Positions 1-10,367 of a stretch of 64,000 nucleotides of DNA are shown in pieces. The number at the start of each line of letters is the position of its first letter. The stretch's first letter is position 1. Origin of the DNA: Saksenaea vasiformis B4078 (taxonomy: Eukaryota; Mucoromycota; Mucoromycetes; Mucorales; Saksenaeaceae); contig JNDT01001935.1 of assembly GCA_000697055.1 (NCBI GenBank), positions 1 through 64,000 of the forward strand, written 5' to 3'. The translations under genes and the position numbers were made by a program. Under the pieces are notes generated by a model that saw nothing but the letters and a program-made list of their open reading frames with translations, did not search any database and had not been told where the DNA came from.

Positions 1-1290
1 GATTGGGGAGACTCAGTAGACTATGCAAATTCTGACGCCAGAAGCGAAGCGGAAGGAGAGGATGGATGGATGGTACCTGCCTCGGAGTCGCAAACTATAA
101 TAGTTGAGTTACACCGTGTGAAACAAATAGTACAAAAACGTACCTAATTTGATTCGGCATTTGCGGTTTGCATAACACCGACGCGATCGTGAATGGTTGC
201 AATGTGTAATTAACATGTCAATGAATGAAAAAGATCAATTCAATGTTACTTACTTCGACCAAGGTGGAATGTTCAGGGCCCGACCAGTAAGTGGAGACTG
301 TTCGCTTGAGAGTGCATGCGAAATCAGAAATGGGAGTTAATGAGAAAAAAATAAATGATCGATCGATTCATAAAACATACCTTGTTCAAGTAAACAGAAA
401 CGCGTTAAAAACGCGAGATACGCGTGTTTACGGGAACTAAACAACATGTAAAAAAAACGATTTCTTTTGGAAGATGACTTACCGGGTTGCTGCGCCGCAG
501 CAAGTGAATAAGGAAATGAGAAAAGCAGGAATAAAAAGAAAAGAAGAAGAATGAGATAAAAGATAAAGTTGAAAAAGAATAAAAAGAAAAACAAAAGAGA
601 GAGGAGAAGAGAAGTATAAAAGAAAAGAAGTATAAAAAAGAAAAGCTCCTTTGTCGGCATCATCAGCGAAGACTGGCCAGCTCTTTGCAACGTCTTGTAT
701 GTCTGGCCAGGACAACAAGAACGCATGATGATGATGTTGGCCTCCGACACTGAGCACAACAAGAAGTATAAAAGGGAAAACTTACCAAAAGAAGATATAA
801 ACGAAAGAGGAAAAAACACAAAAAGGAAAAAAAAGACGCCTTTTTAAAGGCCTCTTGAGAAATCAACCCCAGCGCGTTATGTCACTCCCCAAAGATAATG
901 CAGTGTTTCTGAGGAAAGAAAAAAAGGTGGGTGTATTGAAGTGATCTCTCATATCGAAGGTTTGTTGCAAAGGGCATTGGCTCATTCGACTGTCATGCAG
1001 CCCGGTCATTCAGTTGAATGCAACCGAATCGCGATTACGAAAACAGCCTAATGTAACGGCGATTACATGGCGCTTTCCCGGTGTTTATTCGCAGTACGTT
1101 TTTCCTACGGTAGGTAACTTAACCTCTCTTCGGTATTATTTTACTGCCAGTATTAATGATAATTGCATAAAGATTAATCTATTACTGCGGTCGGATTTTC
1201 ATTAAATTAAGGAAAGGAAGGGTGCCCTTGCAACATCAAATGTCGCTTCTCATTACAAAAGGCACTGGTATATTTAGAGTGCTGTAGGTA
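1..1290. repeat. Dispersed ~1.2 kb repeat, copy 1 (cut by window edge)
   Basis: This segment is closely similar, in the same orientation, to about 59774-60975. Similarity is very high to about position 960, then patchy to about 1290. The left end is cut by the window, so the unit is longer. No convincing open frame spans it. Read on the minus strand, it carries several splice-donor-like sites (near 785, 483, 380, 146 and 75), and the same sites are present in the second copy. It may therefore be a duplicated spliced locus rather than a simple transposon. No terminal inverted repeats or target-site duplication could be seen. Family unknown. Confidence 0.85.
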
Positions 1291-1589
1291 TGTGCAATGG
1301 AGTTTGGTTGCCTGGTTCTTACATGATCGATTAGGCGGGTCTGGCCTACCGTCCTCTCATAAATCTGTGTCATGACGGTCGTATCTACGGTACAGTAGGA
1401 AGCTGGCTGCAGCTTACATCAAAAACATAAAAGATGCCCTCAAGTCGAAAGACGTGCAAAAATATAAAGGAGATGGTGGTTTAAGGAAGTGACGTTGTGA
1501 AAGATAGATGTCCAATGGACACAAAATTATTCGAGCAGCATAAAAAAGAACTCATGGTTAGTAAATGAAAGATGCTTTGAGGTCTTTTA

Positions 1590-1690
1590 CTTATTCCCCC
1601 GAAGGGGTAATCCAGTGATTACACGGTGACCCAACCCCGCACCGAAGCGGTGGAAGCGGGTAGAGGGAGGACGGTCTGCAGGGGACTTGA
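1590..1690. ncRNA. Candidate structured RNA (three adjacent hairpins)
   Basis: Three hairpins follow one another. CCCC-GAA-GGGG lies at 1597-1607, GTAATC-CAGT-GATTAC at 1607-1622, and a nested stem at 1636-1660, where CCCGC pairs with GCGGG around an inner ACCG-AAG-CGGT stem. The segment is GC-rich compared with its AT-rich surroundings. No known family (tRNA, 5S, SRP, RNase P) is recognised. It could also be a repeat end or chance. Confidence 0.25.
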
Positions 1691-2084
1691 AGCGATCCAA
1701 CGTCTGGCGATCTATCACAAAAAAGAAATCAGTGATGCTGAGTATGATAGCGTTTACTTACTTAAGTGGTGAACATAAGTTACACACACGGCCAAGACGG
1801 CTCGGCACAGAGGTGATGCAGCCTAAACAAGAGGCAGGAAATATAAATAATCTCGTAGGTGTAAATGATCGACGTTCTTACCGGGGACGTTGAGGTTGAA
1901 CAGAGTCCAAGAATAAAAAAAAGATTCATGCATCTCTTTAAGTACGGGTTATTCTGGTATGAACTCATCGTGAAGCATTTCCATGTTTTGTTCCCTAAAA
2001 CACTTCTCAACTTATTCTTTTACCAAATATTTTATATAGAGTGCTTAATGTAATGTATCCGACTCTGCTATGGAGTGCGCCACT

Positions 2085-2218
2085 GTAGGACACTCCACTG
2101 TGAGACGCTTCGCTATTTCCGTACTACACTACACCTTATTATGGCAACTAACGACACTTCTATTTTACTAGCCGCTCAGAATTTGGGGGATCGGAGTGTC
2201 CCGTTGGAGTGTCCCTAG
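2085..2218. mobile_element. Possible MITE with GGACACTCC-type inverted ends
   Basis: The left end carries TAGGACACTCCA (about 2096-2099 onward, preceded by GGAGTG). The right end carries two copies of GGAGTGTCCC (about 2192-2214), which are the inverted motif, and ends in CCTA. TA at each edge fits a TA target site as used by Tc1/IS630 elements. There is no coding capacity in the ~130 bases. The ends are imperfect, so this is tentative. Confidence 0.3.
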
Positions 2219-2526
2219 TAGTTCTCCAAGGGTTTGCAGATTATAGTCCATATACGCACACTGTCGAATAATTATCGCGTAATTTTTTGTTTTGAAGGAC
2301 AATAGAATATCCACAGTTACACGCAAAGTTGCACTATTTAAGAATTGATTGGACGGTATGTATCCTGGCGCCTTATGATAAGTGAAGTGGCGCTGCGCGC
2401 ACGCGTGAGCCAAACTCGTCTATGATTGGTTGATGTTACTGACGTCATGCCTAGCGGAAGCATCTGACCAAATGCTCGGTTGGTCTACCGCAACTCGACT
2501 CCAACTTCTATTGTCTCTCCTGCACC

Positions 2527-3432
2527 ATGGCGAACACAAATGTTGAAAGAAAACGCAAATCAAAAACGATTGATCAGTATTTTAAATCAGATTCATCTTC
2601 AAAAGGCTTAAAACACAACACCATTGACCGCTACTTTAAAAAAGAACTACCACCAGCAAAGCGCGTTTATGGAGATGGACCAGGGAAAGAAAACGAGGAT
2701 CCGGAAGGTCGAATAGTAATGCGCGGCTTACAAGATCGAACGAGGCGAAAATTCGGCGAGAAATTAGCGACACCTCTGGCAACCAAAGGAGGAAACAGTG
2801 GAAAAGGAATAGCTATCACAAGAGTCTCACAACAACCACGAAAATTTAATGTTCTGACAGACGATCAAATCCGGCAAGGAAAACAGTTTGCATCTCCACC
2901 ACCCGAACAATTATCACCCACATCACCATTACCAAGTTCACCTAGTCCGCTTAATTCCCCTACCCGATTTTTTGAAGATGACGCTGCGGAAACATCAGAA
3001 AAGAAGCCTTCACCTACTCCGTTTTTCAATGATGATGTTGAGGAGCCACCCGAAACAAAACGTTCACCTTCACCGTTTTTTGAGGATGACGTTGAGGACC
3101 CCCCTGAACGAAAGCGCTCACCTTCGCCGTTTTTTGAAGATGAAGTAGAAGAACCATCGGATCAGAACTCTTCATCTTCTCCATTTTTCGAAGATGATGT
3201 CGAGGACTCACCTAAAGAAAAATCTTCACCTACTTTGTTCTTCGAAAACGATATAGAGGAGCCACCTGAACACAAGCCTTCAACAACCCCTGTACAACAT
3301 GAACGAGGATCTTCAGAACCTCCTTTACCGTGTGCACGAGGAGATACATTTGACGAACTAACGTCTAAGAAAAAGGAGAGAGAAAAAGACGATGAAAAGT
3401 CACCATCATCACAACCCATCCCAGATGAGTGA
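2527..3432 (+). CDS. Disordered KEN-box protein with six 18-residue acidic FF repeats
   Basis: A single uninterrupted frame of 301 aa, with the ATG in a good context (CACCATGG). The family was not recognised. The N-terminus is basic and holds two related motifs, TIDQYF (14-19) and TIDRYF (32-37). They resemble PIP boxes but lack the leading Gln. A KEN box follows at 54-56 (KENEDP), a typical APC/C degron. Residues 147-255 hold six acidic repeats, each with an FF pair followed by E/D residues. The first F of each pair sits at 148, 166, 184, 202, 220 and 238, an exact 18-residue period. The basic N-terminus, KEN box and acidic C-terminus recall cell-cycle regulators such as securins or PCNA-associated factors, but no family signature proves either. 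The protein is probably nuclear and cell-cycle degraded; this is inference. Confidence 0.75.
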   Translation: MANTNVERKRKSKTIDQYFKSDSSSKGLKHNTIDRYFKKELPPAKRVYGDGPGKENEDPEGRIVMRGLQDRTRRKFGEKLATPLATKGGNSGKGIAITRVSQQPRKFNVLTDDQIRQGKQFASPPPEQLSPTSPLPSSPSPLNSPTRFFEDDAAETSEKKPSPTPFFNDDVEEPPETKRSPSPFFEDDVEDPPERKRSPSPFFEDEVEEPSDQNSSSSPFFEDDVEDSPKEKSSPTLFFENDIEEPPEHKPSTTPVQHERGSSEPPLPCARGDTFDELTSKKKEREKDDEKSPSSQPIPDE

Positions 3433-3898
3433 TATGGATACCAAAAATTCCGTGCGATAATATATCGATAGCTGCGCGCTATAATCGTATAGTGATGTTC
3501 TCGTTAAAATGATAACCCTTTGGCATCCATTAATTTTATTCAGCTTTCAATATCACAAGCTTCGTTAGCACCGGGAGTGATACCCTTGGGAGATATCACA
3601 ACATGATTTTCTAAACTTTACAAGGGAGCGAGGAACGATCATTATGTATATGTAATAAATGAGCCTTTGCGTCAAATAAATATCACGTTCATTCTAGTCA
3701 AACCCTACTTTTGCATGAAAATGCTTCGCTAATGGTTTTTCGGTATCCTTTCGAAAGCAGTAAAAATTGTCTTAAGGAAAATGTCCCATTGAAACAAGAA
3801 ACAGTCCTTTGGATTGGGATAGTTCAGCGATGAGTTCCCGTATCCCGTCGGAAGCAGTAAAAATGTCTCGAGAGAGGGACAGGGACAGGTTTCGTCCA
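3433..3898. other. 3' flank of the KEN-box gene
   Basis: AT-rich, no coding signal. It holds the probable 3' UTR, with an AATAAA-like AATAAATGAG near 3654. A near-duplicate phrase (GGAAGCAGTAAAAAT-like) occurs twice, near 3757 and 3850, suggesting a small local repeat. Confidence 0.5.
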
Positions 3899-4512
3899 GA
3901 ATGATCCGTGTTTAAAGCTACGCACGAACTATTTTTTTTATTTGGCTCTGTTCTTTTTAAACATCCCCGGCAAGGATGTCAGTATATATGCTGTAGACAC
4001 AGAATTATTTATGTTATTTAGCCTGCATGATCTCCGTGCTGACCGGCCCTGGCTGTGGTATAGACACTTGTTCACGACTAGATAAGCAAGTATTACCGCG
4101 CGTTGCGTTATCCAACTTCCAGAACAGAAATTCATCGAACGTTTTCGTCACTTCAAGTCCTCTGCACGATGTGTCTCTTACCACTGGCCGTCGTCGCCAC
4201 ATTCCCATCACAGTAATCCCGCTGGACTCAGGTACGGACTTGGCCCAGTTCTGTAGGCCTAATCGGCCCCCGGAGGTAAGTAAATTGATATCAAATCATC
4301 TTCCACTTACTAACCGTGAACGATTCTTTATGCTGTTTGAACAAATTTTGCATCTCTCAGAGGAACAAGTTAATGCAAGTAGAGTATTGTTTTGTCATCA
4401 ATTCCCATACTAATGACTGCATATTTAGCCCTTATTTAGCGCAAACTTGGCTCTTAATGGACGCATAGCCTACTTAAAGTGGTGCAAAAAGTCATTCAAT
4501 AAGTAGTAAGAA
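3899..4512. repeat. Second dispersed repeat, copy 1
   Basis: Similar in the same orientation to 51106-51733. Shared blocks include the start (ATGATCCGT...TTTAAAG), the phrase TTGGCTCTGTTCTTTT, GGCTGTGGT...TAG in the middle, GTAAGTAAA-TGATATCAAA, and GCGCAAACTTGGCT near the end. The copies differ by many substitutions and small indels. A 128-codon frame (4027-4413) lies inside, but the second copy does not preserve it, so it is not annotated as a gene. No terminal inverted or direct repeats were identified. Probably an old non-autonomous mobile element. Confidence 0.75.
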
Positions 4513-6348
4513 TATGGTAAGAAAAAGACATACGCAAAGAATAGAGATCATTTTCTATATATACAAAAGTGTGAATTCTTCATTCATGTTAACCGCCATT
4601 ATGTGACGATTTCCCTGACATCTTAAATGAATAGCGTAAAGTGAATAGAAACGGATGCAATACTCTCTGTCTTTAGGCTTCTCCTCTGTCCCAAGTCCGT
4701 GCATTTTCTGTTGCATTTTTTGGACATAAAGGCGTCCATTTACAGAATTCCAAAGTAATACGAATACTGATACGACGAATGATTGTAACTGTAACTGACA
4801 GCTGCCTTTTTTTTAAAAAAAAATTTCAGCCCAAAATCAGGCGAAACTGCAGCTGAAAGTTTCAGGCACTGATTTGATTGTTTGCACCACACGCGATATC
4901 AGTTGAATAATTCATATTACTACTTAGATTAAACAAGATAAATTTTTAAAAAACGATGATAAGCCGGCTAAATATTTTATTCAAGTTGAATGCCAAAAAG
5001 CCATCGTTATGGTGCATCAATGTGTACCGATGCCTACTACAGATATACTCCATAACAGATTTTTGTTGAGTAATACAAGTCCTCATATGTCGTATGGAAG
5101 TTAACAGATTGCATTTTTTTGTATTACTGGTTAGACTTATGAGTAAGCTGAACGATGTGGCAAAAATGCATCAAGCTTGTGTAATCAAGTCCAATGACAA
5201 GGCCTGTACAAAACGCACTACAATCCAGTAGTCCACGCATGGGTAACGACGATAATTCTCCGATAAAAAAGGTTATCTAAGATGTGCTTCCTTTTTTCTG
5301 CTGTAGTGATAGTGGAAGGGTAAGATGCATGGAATGTGTTACAAGTTACTGTCTCGTGTAGCATGAACCAATGAGCCTCTCAACGGGAAAAGCACGTTTC
5401 GCAAACAATGACAATGTTATGGTGTAGTGCAGAAGTCAGGTCAGCCATAGCGATAAAAGGATCTCTCTCACTAGGCCACACTTGCCAGTTGTTATACACG
5501 TCTAGGATGGTCAACATTTCCTGGAGTATACTTAGAAATAGTAACCTGGTCCGAGGGCCAGGAGAAAGATCATCTCCTTAGGTGGCTCGTAGGTAGTAAG
5601 CCCGTTCTATACGGGTTACTGAAGACGCGTTTAAATTATTTTGCATTGGACTAGGTTCAAATTGGCGTTGTTAATACATGAAATTAGCAAGACTAGCCTT
5701 TGAACGGTACAGAAACTATAGTGACAAGTAGCTTTGAACTGTTCTGGCTTATTTCCTTATATAGGATGGTATTGCTACGCATTAGCAACGGCGAGCACCG
5801 TATCTGAAGCGATAAGGCACTTCTCGCTACGTGTATAAAAAACAAGACTGTTTTTTTTTGGACTTATCGTCGAGGGCTTTAGGTGCTATAACTTCTGACA
5901 ACCTGGTCTCTTGCAATGTTTGTCTTGTTCTATGGAAGAGAGAGTTATGGAAGAGAGAGTACTTACAACCAAGTAAAACCATCCACAGGTAACAAATGGA
6001 AATGCTATCAGAGGATATAATAGACAGTTCATCCAAAGATATTTTTATCTACGTAGTTGACTGATTGAAATTAACGCACAAAAAACTACCAAGTGGCGGA
6101 AATCATCAACACAAAACCTGGTGATTGATTGTTAGAATTTTAATCTCTCAAACGAAAGCAACAAAAGATAGAAAAGAGACAGATAAATAAGCGCGGAACG
6201 AGGAAGAAAGAAGGAGGGAATTAAAATCTGAATAGAGTACAAAAATTCGAAGATCTTGGATGAGATCAAATTTGTTAGTTGCCAGTGTTTCGTCGTCCGC
6301 TTCCGCGTCAATCTAACCGTCGTTTTTCTTTTTCTTTTGTTCTGCTGT
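4513..6348. other. Gene-poor stretch downstream of Cdc42
   Basis: No gene, RNA or clear repeat could be supported. The sequence is AT-rich with short random frames on both strands. The final ~150 bases next to the Cdc42 stop are the likely 3' UTR of that minus-strand gene. Confidence 0.5.
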
Positions 6349-7356
6349 CTACAAAATGCTGCATCTTTTTGATCTCTTCTTGACGGGAGGCTCCAATGCT
6401 GCAACAATCGCTTCATCGAACACGTTCTTCAGCCCCTTTTGTGTCAGAGCAGAACATTCGACATATTTGACAGCGCCCAATTCTCTAGCAAGACGTTCTC
6501 CAGCATCGAAGCTGATGGGTCGTTGTTTCTGTCGAGCTAATTTCTCAATCACGGCCGGATCGTCACGCAAATCGATTTGGGTGCCGACAATCAGACATGG
6601 CACACCGGGGCAATGATGATGCACCTCTGGAAACCACTTTTCTTTAACGTTCTCAAATGATGCCGGCGAAGTTACCGAGAAACAGACAAGGAAAACGTCG
6701 GTTTGTGGGTACGACAGCGGACGAAGGCGGTCATAGTCCTCCTGGCCTATTCAAACGATCAACTTTCACCCCTTCCCTCTTCCCTTTTTACCTGCGGTAT
6801 CAAACAAACCCAGCGTATAGGGCTCATCACCTATACACAAAGAAAGAAAGAAAATAAAGAATAAGCAAAGACAAAAAAAAAAGACGGTCGGTGCATTAAC
6901 AAGGACTGTACCAATCATCACCGTGACAGCATAGTTGTCAAAGACCTGAGGGTTTAAAGAAACAGTGAGTTCAAAAATCCAGTACTCCCTTTCTCCCTCG
7001 ACATCCTCCTTATTTGGTACACTCGTCTCGTCAAGAGAAACACATCATGCTGATAGTGTGCAACCTAGCCAATGGATTGGGGGTACCCATAGCCCAAGCG
7101 ACAAACAACAAAGAGAAGGAGAGGAGAAAGAAAAGAAAGAGAAAAGAAACAAAAACAGAAATAACGCTTACCGTTGGAACGTACTCAGAAGGGAATTTGT
7201 TAGTGGTGTAGGAAATCAAAAGACATGTCTAATGAAATGAAACATTAAGGTTCAGTCTGATGACAGGAACGAAGAAAGAGAGAGGAAAGGACGTGAATAG
7301 GATTTTACTTTGCCAACAGCACCGTCACCGACAACGACACACTTGATGGTCTGCAT
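6349..7356 (-). CDS. cdc42: Cdc42 Rho-family GTPase
   Basis: A small GTPase that acts at the plasma membrane as the master switch of cell polarity and hyphal growth. There are five exons on the minus strand: 7356-7309, 7228-7172, 6945-6912, 6830-6792 and 6746-6349. Together they encode 191 aa, the usual Cdc42 length. Visible motifs are the P-loop GDGAVGKT (10-17), switch I with YVPTVFDNY, switch II DTAGQEDYD, GTQIDL (TKxD equivalent), ECSALTQ, and a C-terminal polybasic stretch (KKRSKR) with the CAAX box CSIL. A terminal Leu predicts geranylgeranylation. The insert region and VKEKWFPE motif favour Cdc42 over Rac. All introns have GT-AG ends and the frame is continuous. No oddities. Confidence 0.97.
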
Positions 7357-8571
7357 TTTGTATCAAGACAAAAATCTACGCACAATAGTTAGCAATTAAG
7401 ATGGTGGCATCTGGCAAGCCTTTTGGTATACCGAGGGAGTGTTGATGCCGTAGAATGAAACACGCAGATAAAAATGAAGCGGAAAAAAAGGAAGAAAAGG
7501 GTCTAGCGAAAGGGGGGAAGAGGAAAAAGAAAGCTATGGATTTGCGCAACGTTTGTGTGTGCGTGTGTTTGTGAGCCTGGCGGGGTCCGAAATTGTGTTC
7601 CAAACACGTTTTTGGGCTTGTTTTGCTGAACGCTGCTATCTACCACAGTTTTCTTAACGCAGCAAGGTAGTAATGTGAAATAACACGCAAACCCCTGATA
7701 CCTATTCGTCACAATTTGGTTTACTGGCTTAACCTTTTAGGTAGGCAAAAAAGGTAAGAAGTTGTAACTTTTTGTCTTCTCGTGATATTGAAATTCTCAT
7801 TTGCCTGAACCGTATAGAAGCTACAAGCCCTTTTCTTATCTTATTTATTGATTTTAAAGCATAAATAGACAGGCTTCAAAAGTTAAGAATTGTAGATGTA
7901 CAAAAGCGCCATGTTATAGGATCTGCGTTCTCAACGCGCTACACCTTGTTGCCTTACGCGTTTCTCTATGTAACAGAAAATAAGCGGTAGCAATCTTTGT
8001 GATTGGCATTCCTTATAGGTGCAGGACTTTCGTACCAAGGTCTCAATAAACCTATGTACAACCACCTGACGTCTTCAATATCAATTATCTTCACACATCT
8101 ATCTGGGAGGCAACAATCTCCCATCTGCGTTGCCAATTTACCGCCTGAGATCGCGCCTTTTTAGATGGAGATTGTGTTTCAGGTGTTATGATTTCAGCAT
8201 TGTAGTATAGACGCGTCTAAAACCTTGAGTTACAGGGCGCACAGGTACCAATAGGAGTTAGCTGGTATAAGCGAGAGTTTCAAACCGCGATCTGCATTGT
8301 CCAAATGGTGAACGTTCTGCAATGCAGCTGCAGATTAATAAAACTTGTCATAATGCAGGTGGTTTTTCTTTCTTTCTTTAACCACGCTAAACGGACACGT
8401 TATTTATTTTTTTTAGCCTTGTTGAAAGTATTGGGTTTTTTTATTTATTTTTTTGATCTAGGATGATGACTATTTAATTTTTTATGTATATGCGGACCAG
8501 TAAACCAGCACACTCTATAGATTGTGTGCTGTCCCACCAAATTGCTGAGCAAAGATAGCTCAAGGTTGAGC
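7357..8571. other. Cdc42 promoter region and permease 3' flank
   Basis: No coding region supported. The part just upstream of the Cdc42 ATG is rich in CTTTTC/TTCC tracts when read on the minus strand, as is common in fungal promoters. T-rich runs at 8365-8460 probably belong to the permease 3' region. Confidence 0.5.
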
Positions 8572-10367
8572 TTAAGCTATTATGTCAACAATCTTGTTTA
8601 CTGTGCGTTTCCACCAAGGCAAGGGAACGCCATGAGCATCGAGTTTCTCGTCTTCTCGTAGATCGAACACAGATTCCTTGACGGTACCGGTTTCGAAATC
8701 CATATCGGAAGCTTTGACAAATGAAGGTCGTTTGTAAATCTTGTGACCAAAGTAGAATACAACGGCAAAGATCACACCGATGTAAGCTGCTACAACATCC
8801 TTTCCATCGATCGGAGGATAGAATTTTTGATATCCTTGAGCAAAGATAATGATGGTAGAAATGATGATCACAAAAATGTCACTGAAAGGGAACAATGGTG
8901 CCACATAAGGAAGTGCTGACAAAGACCGACCCTGGGAGATGTAACCTTTGCGGAAACGCAAATGTGTAATGGCAATGGTGACCCTAAAAATAAAATAGAA
9001 AGTCAGATCCAGGTACACAAAAAAAACAGTCGATCTCTTACCAAACAATCAATCCTGCGACGGAGGTCAAGTTTGTCAGCCAATTGAACACAATGCCAGA
9101 GCCGAACAGACTGGTAAGGAATGCCAGACAGCCTACGCTGCAGGTTGCAAGCACGGACCAGATAGGAATACCAAAGCGATTGACTCGGGTGAAGAATCGG
9201 GGAGCGTAACCATCTTGAGCCAAAGCAAGCAAAGTACGGCTGGAAGAGTACACACCCGAGTTACCTGCGGAGATCATGGTCACTAGAATAATAGCATTCA
9301 TGAGATCTGCAGCCCAGGCAGCACCAGCTTTTTGGAACACCAATGTAAAGGGACTGACAGCAATGTCACTTGCACCCTTCAGGAGATTTGGGTCAGTGTA
9401 AGGAATAACCAGACCGATGATCAAAATGGACAAGATGTAGAACAAGACGATACGGAAGAAAACTTGCTTCACCGCAGCAGGAACCGTTTTATGCGGGTTA
9501 GCAGTTTCACCGGCGGCGATACCAACAATTTCCACACCATTGAAGGAGAAAGCAGCGGTCAAAAATACATTGAAGACACCCAAGAAACCGTTAGGGAACG
9601 CGCCACCTTCCAAATGGAAATTGCGGACACCGATCTTGTCACCACCAGCAGCGCCAGTATCAACACAAATACCAACAATGATAAATGCGACGACAGTGAG
9701 GACTTTAACAAATGAGATCCAGTATCTGAAAGAGACAGTCAGAGAGGTTGTTCCTATAGTTAATTCTTTAAAGAAAAACTTACTCAATTTCACCATAGCC
9801 TTTGACGGAGAAAACGTTGACAGCGACAAGAATTGCTAAACAAATGACACTCCAGACAACGCTTGGAACACTTTGGACCCAAAATTCCATGATCATGGCT
9901 ACACCTGTCAATTCGACGGCCACACCTACAGCCCAGTTTGCCCAATAAACCCATCCAATGGCAAAGCCAAGAGAAGGATCTGCGAAACGTGTAGCGAAAT
10001 GAGCGAAACTACCGGAAACTGGAATATAGGCGGCCATTTCACCAAGACTCATCATAACGAAGAAGACGAGAAGACCAACGACACCGTATCCGACCAATGC
10101 TCCACCGGCGCCACCAGTGGTAATAGCTTTGCCGGACGCCATGAACAGTCCAGTACCTAGGTAATTTTTAATTAAGAAAAAAAGAAATTGGTTGCATAAC
10201 AACTAACCAATCGTGCCACCTAATGCAATCATCTGAATATGACGAGCTTTAAGACCTCGACGTAAGCTTTCGTGAGCGGGTACAGTCGAAGCAGTTTCAG
10301 ATAGTCGCTCGGCATTTTCGATAACTGACATATCGGTACTGGTGGCTTCTACTTTTTTGCTGTCCAT
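8572..10367 (-). CDS. Amino-acid permease, APC superfamily (yeast AAT/YAT type)
   Basis: A plasma-membrane proton-coupled amino-acid importer. Four exons on the minus strand: 10367-10208, 10156-9784, 9725-9042 and 8983-8572, giving 542 aa, normal for the family. A hydrophilic N-terminus (about 50 aa) is followed by the family signature (LRRGLKARHIQMIALGGTIG, then TGLFMASG). About 12 hydrophobic segments follow, with the conserved stretches PVSGSFAHFA, GVEIVGIAAGE and SAGNSGVYSSSRTL. The cytoplasmic tail ends near a WW pair. Substrate cannot be decided: the family includes general, basic and aromatic amino-acid carriers. Tandem GATA sites upstream suggest nitrogen control. Confidence 0.93.

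Larger units (their letters stand above)
1291..2526. other. Gene-free stretch before the KEN-box gene
   Basis: No supportable coding region. The short open frames here have no recognisable family and no splice-consistent extension. Two smaller items inside are listed separately: a hairpin-rich segment at 1590-1690 and a possible miniature transposon at 2085-2218. The last ~300 bases must hold the promoter of the gene starting at 2527. Confidence 0.6.

Noticed and set aside
337..866. Phe/Leu-rich minus-strand frames in repeat copy 1 and its twin at 60098-60534
   Set aside because: They read through polypyrimidine tracts of the repeat, and indels between the two copies shift the frame.
4027..4413. 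128-codon frame as a gene
   Set aside because: It lies inside a dispersed repeat, and the other copy does not keep the frame.
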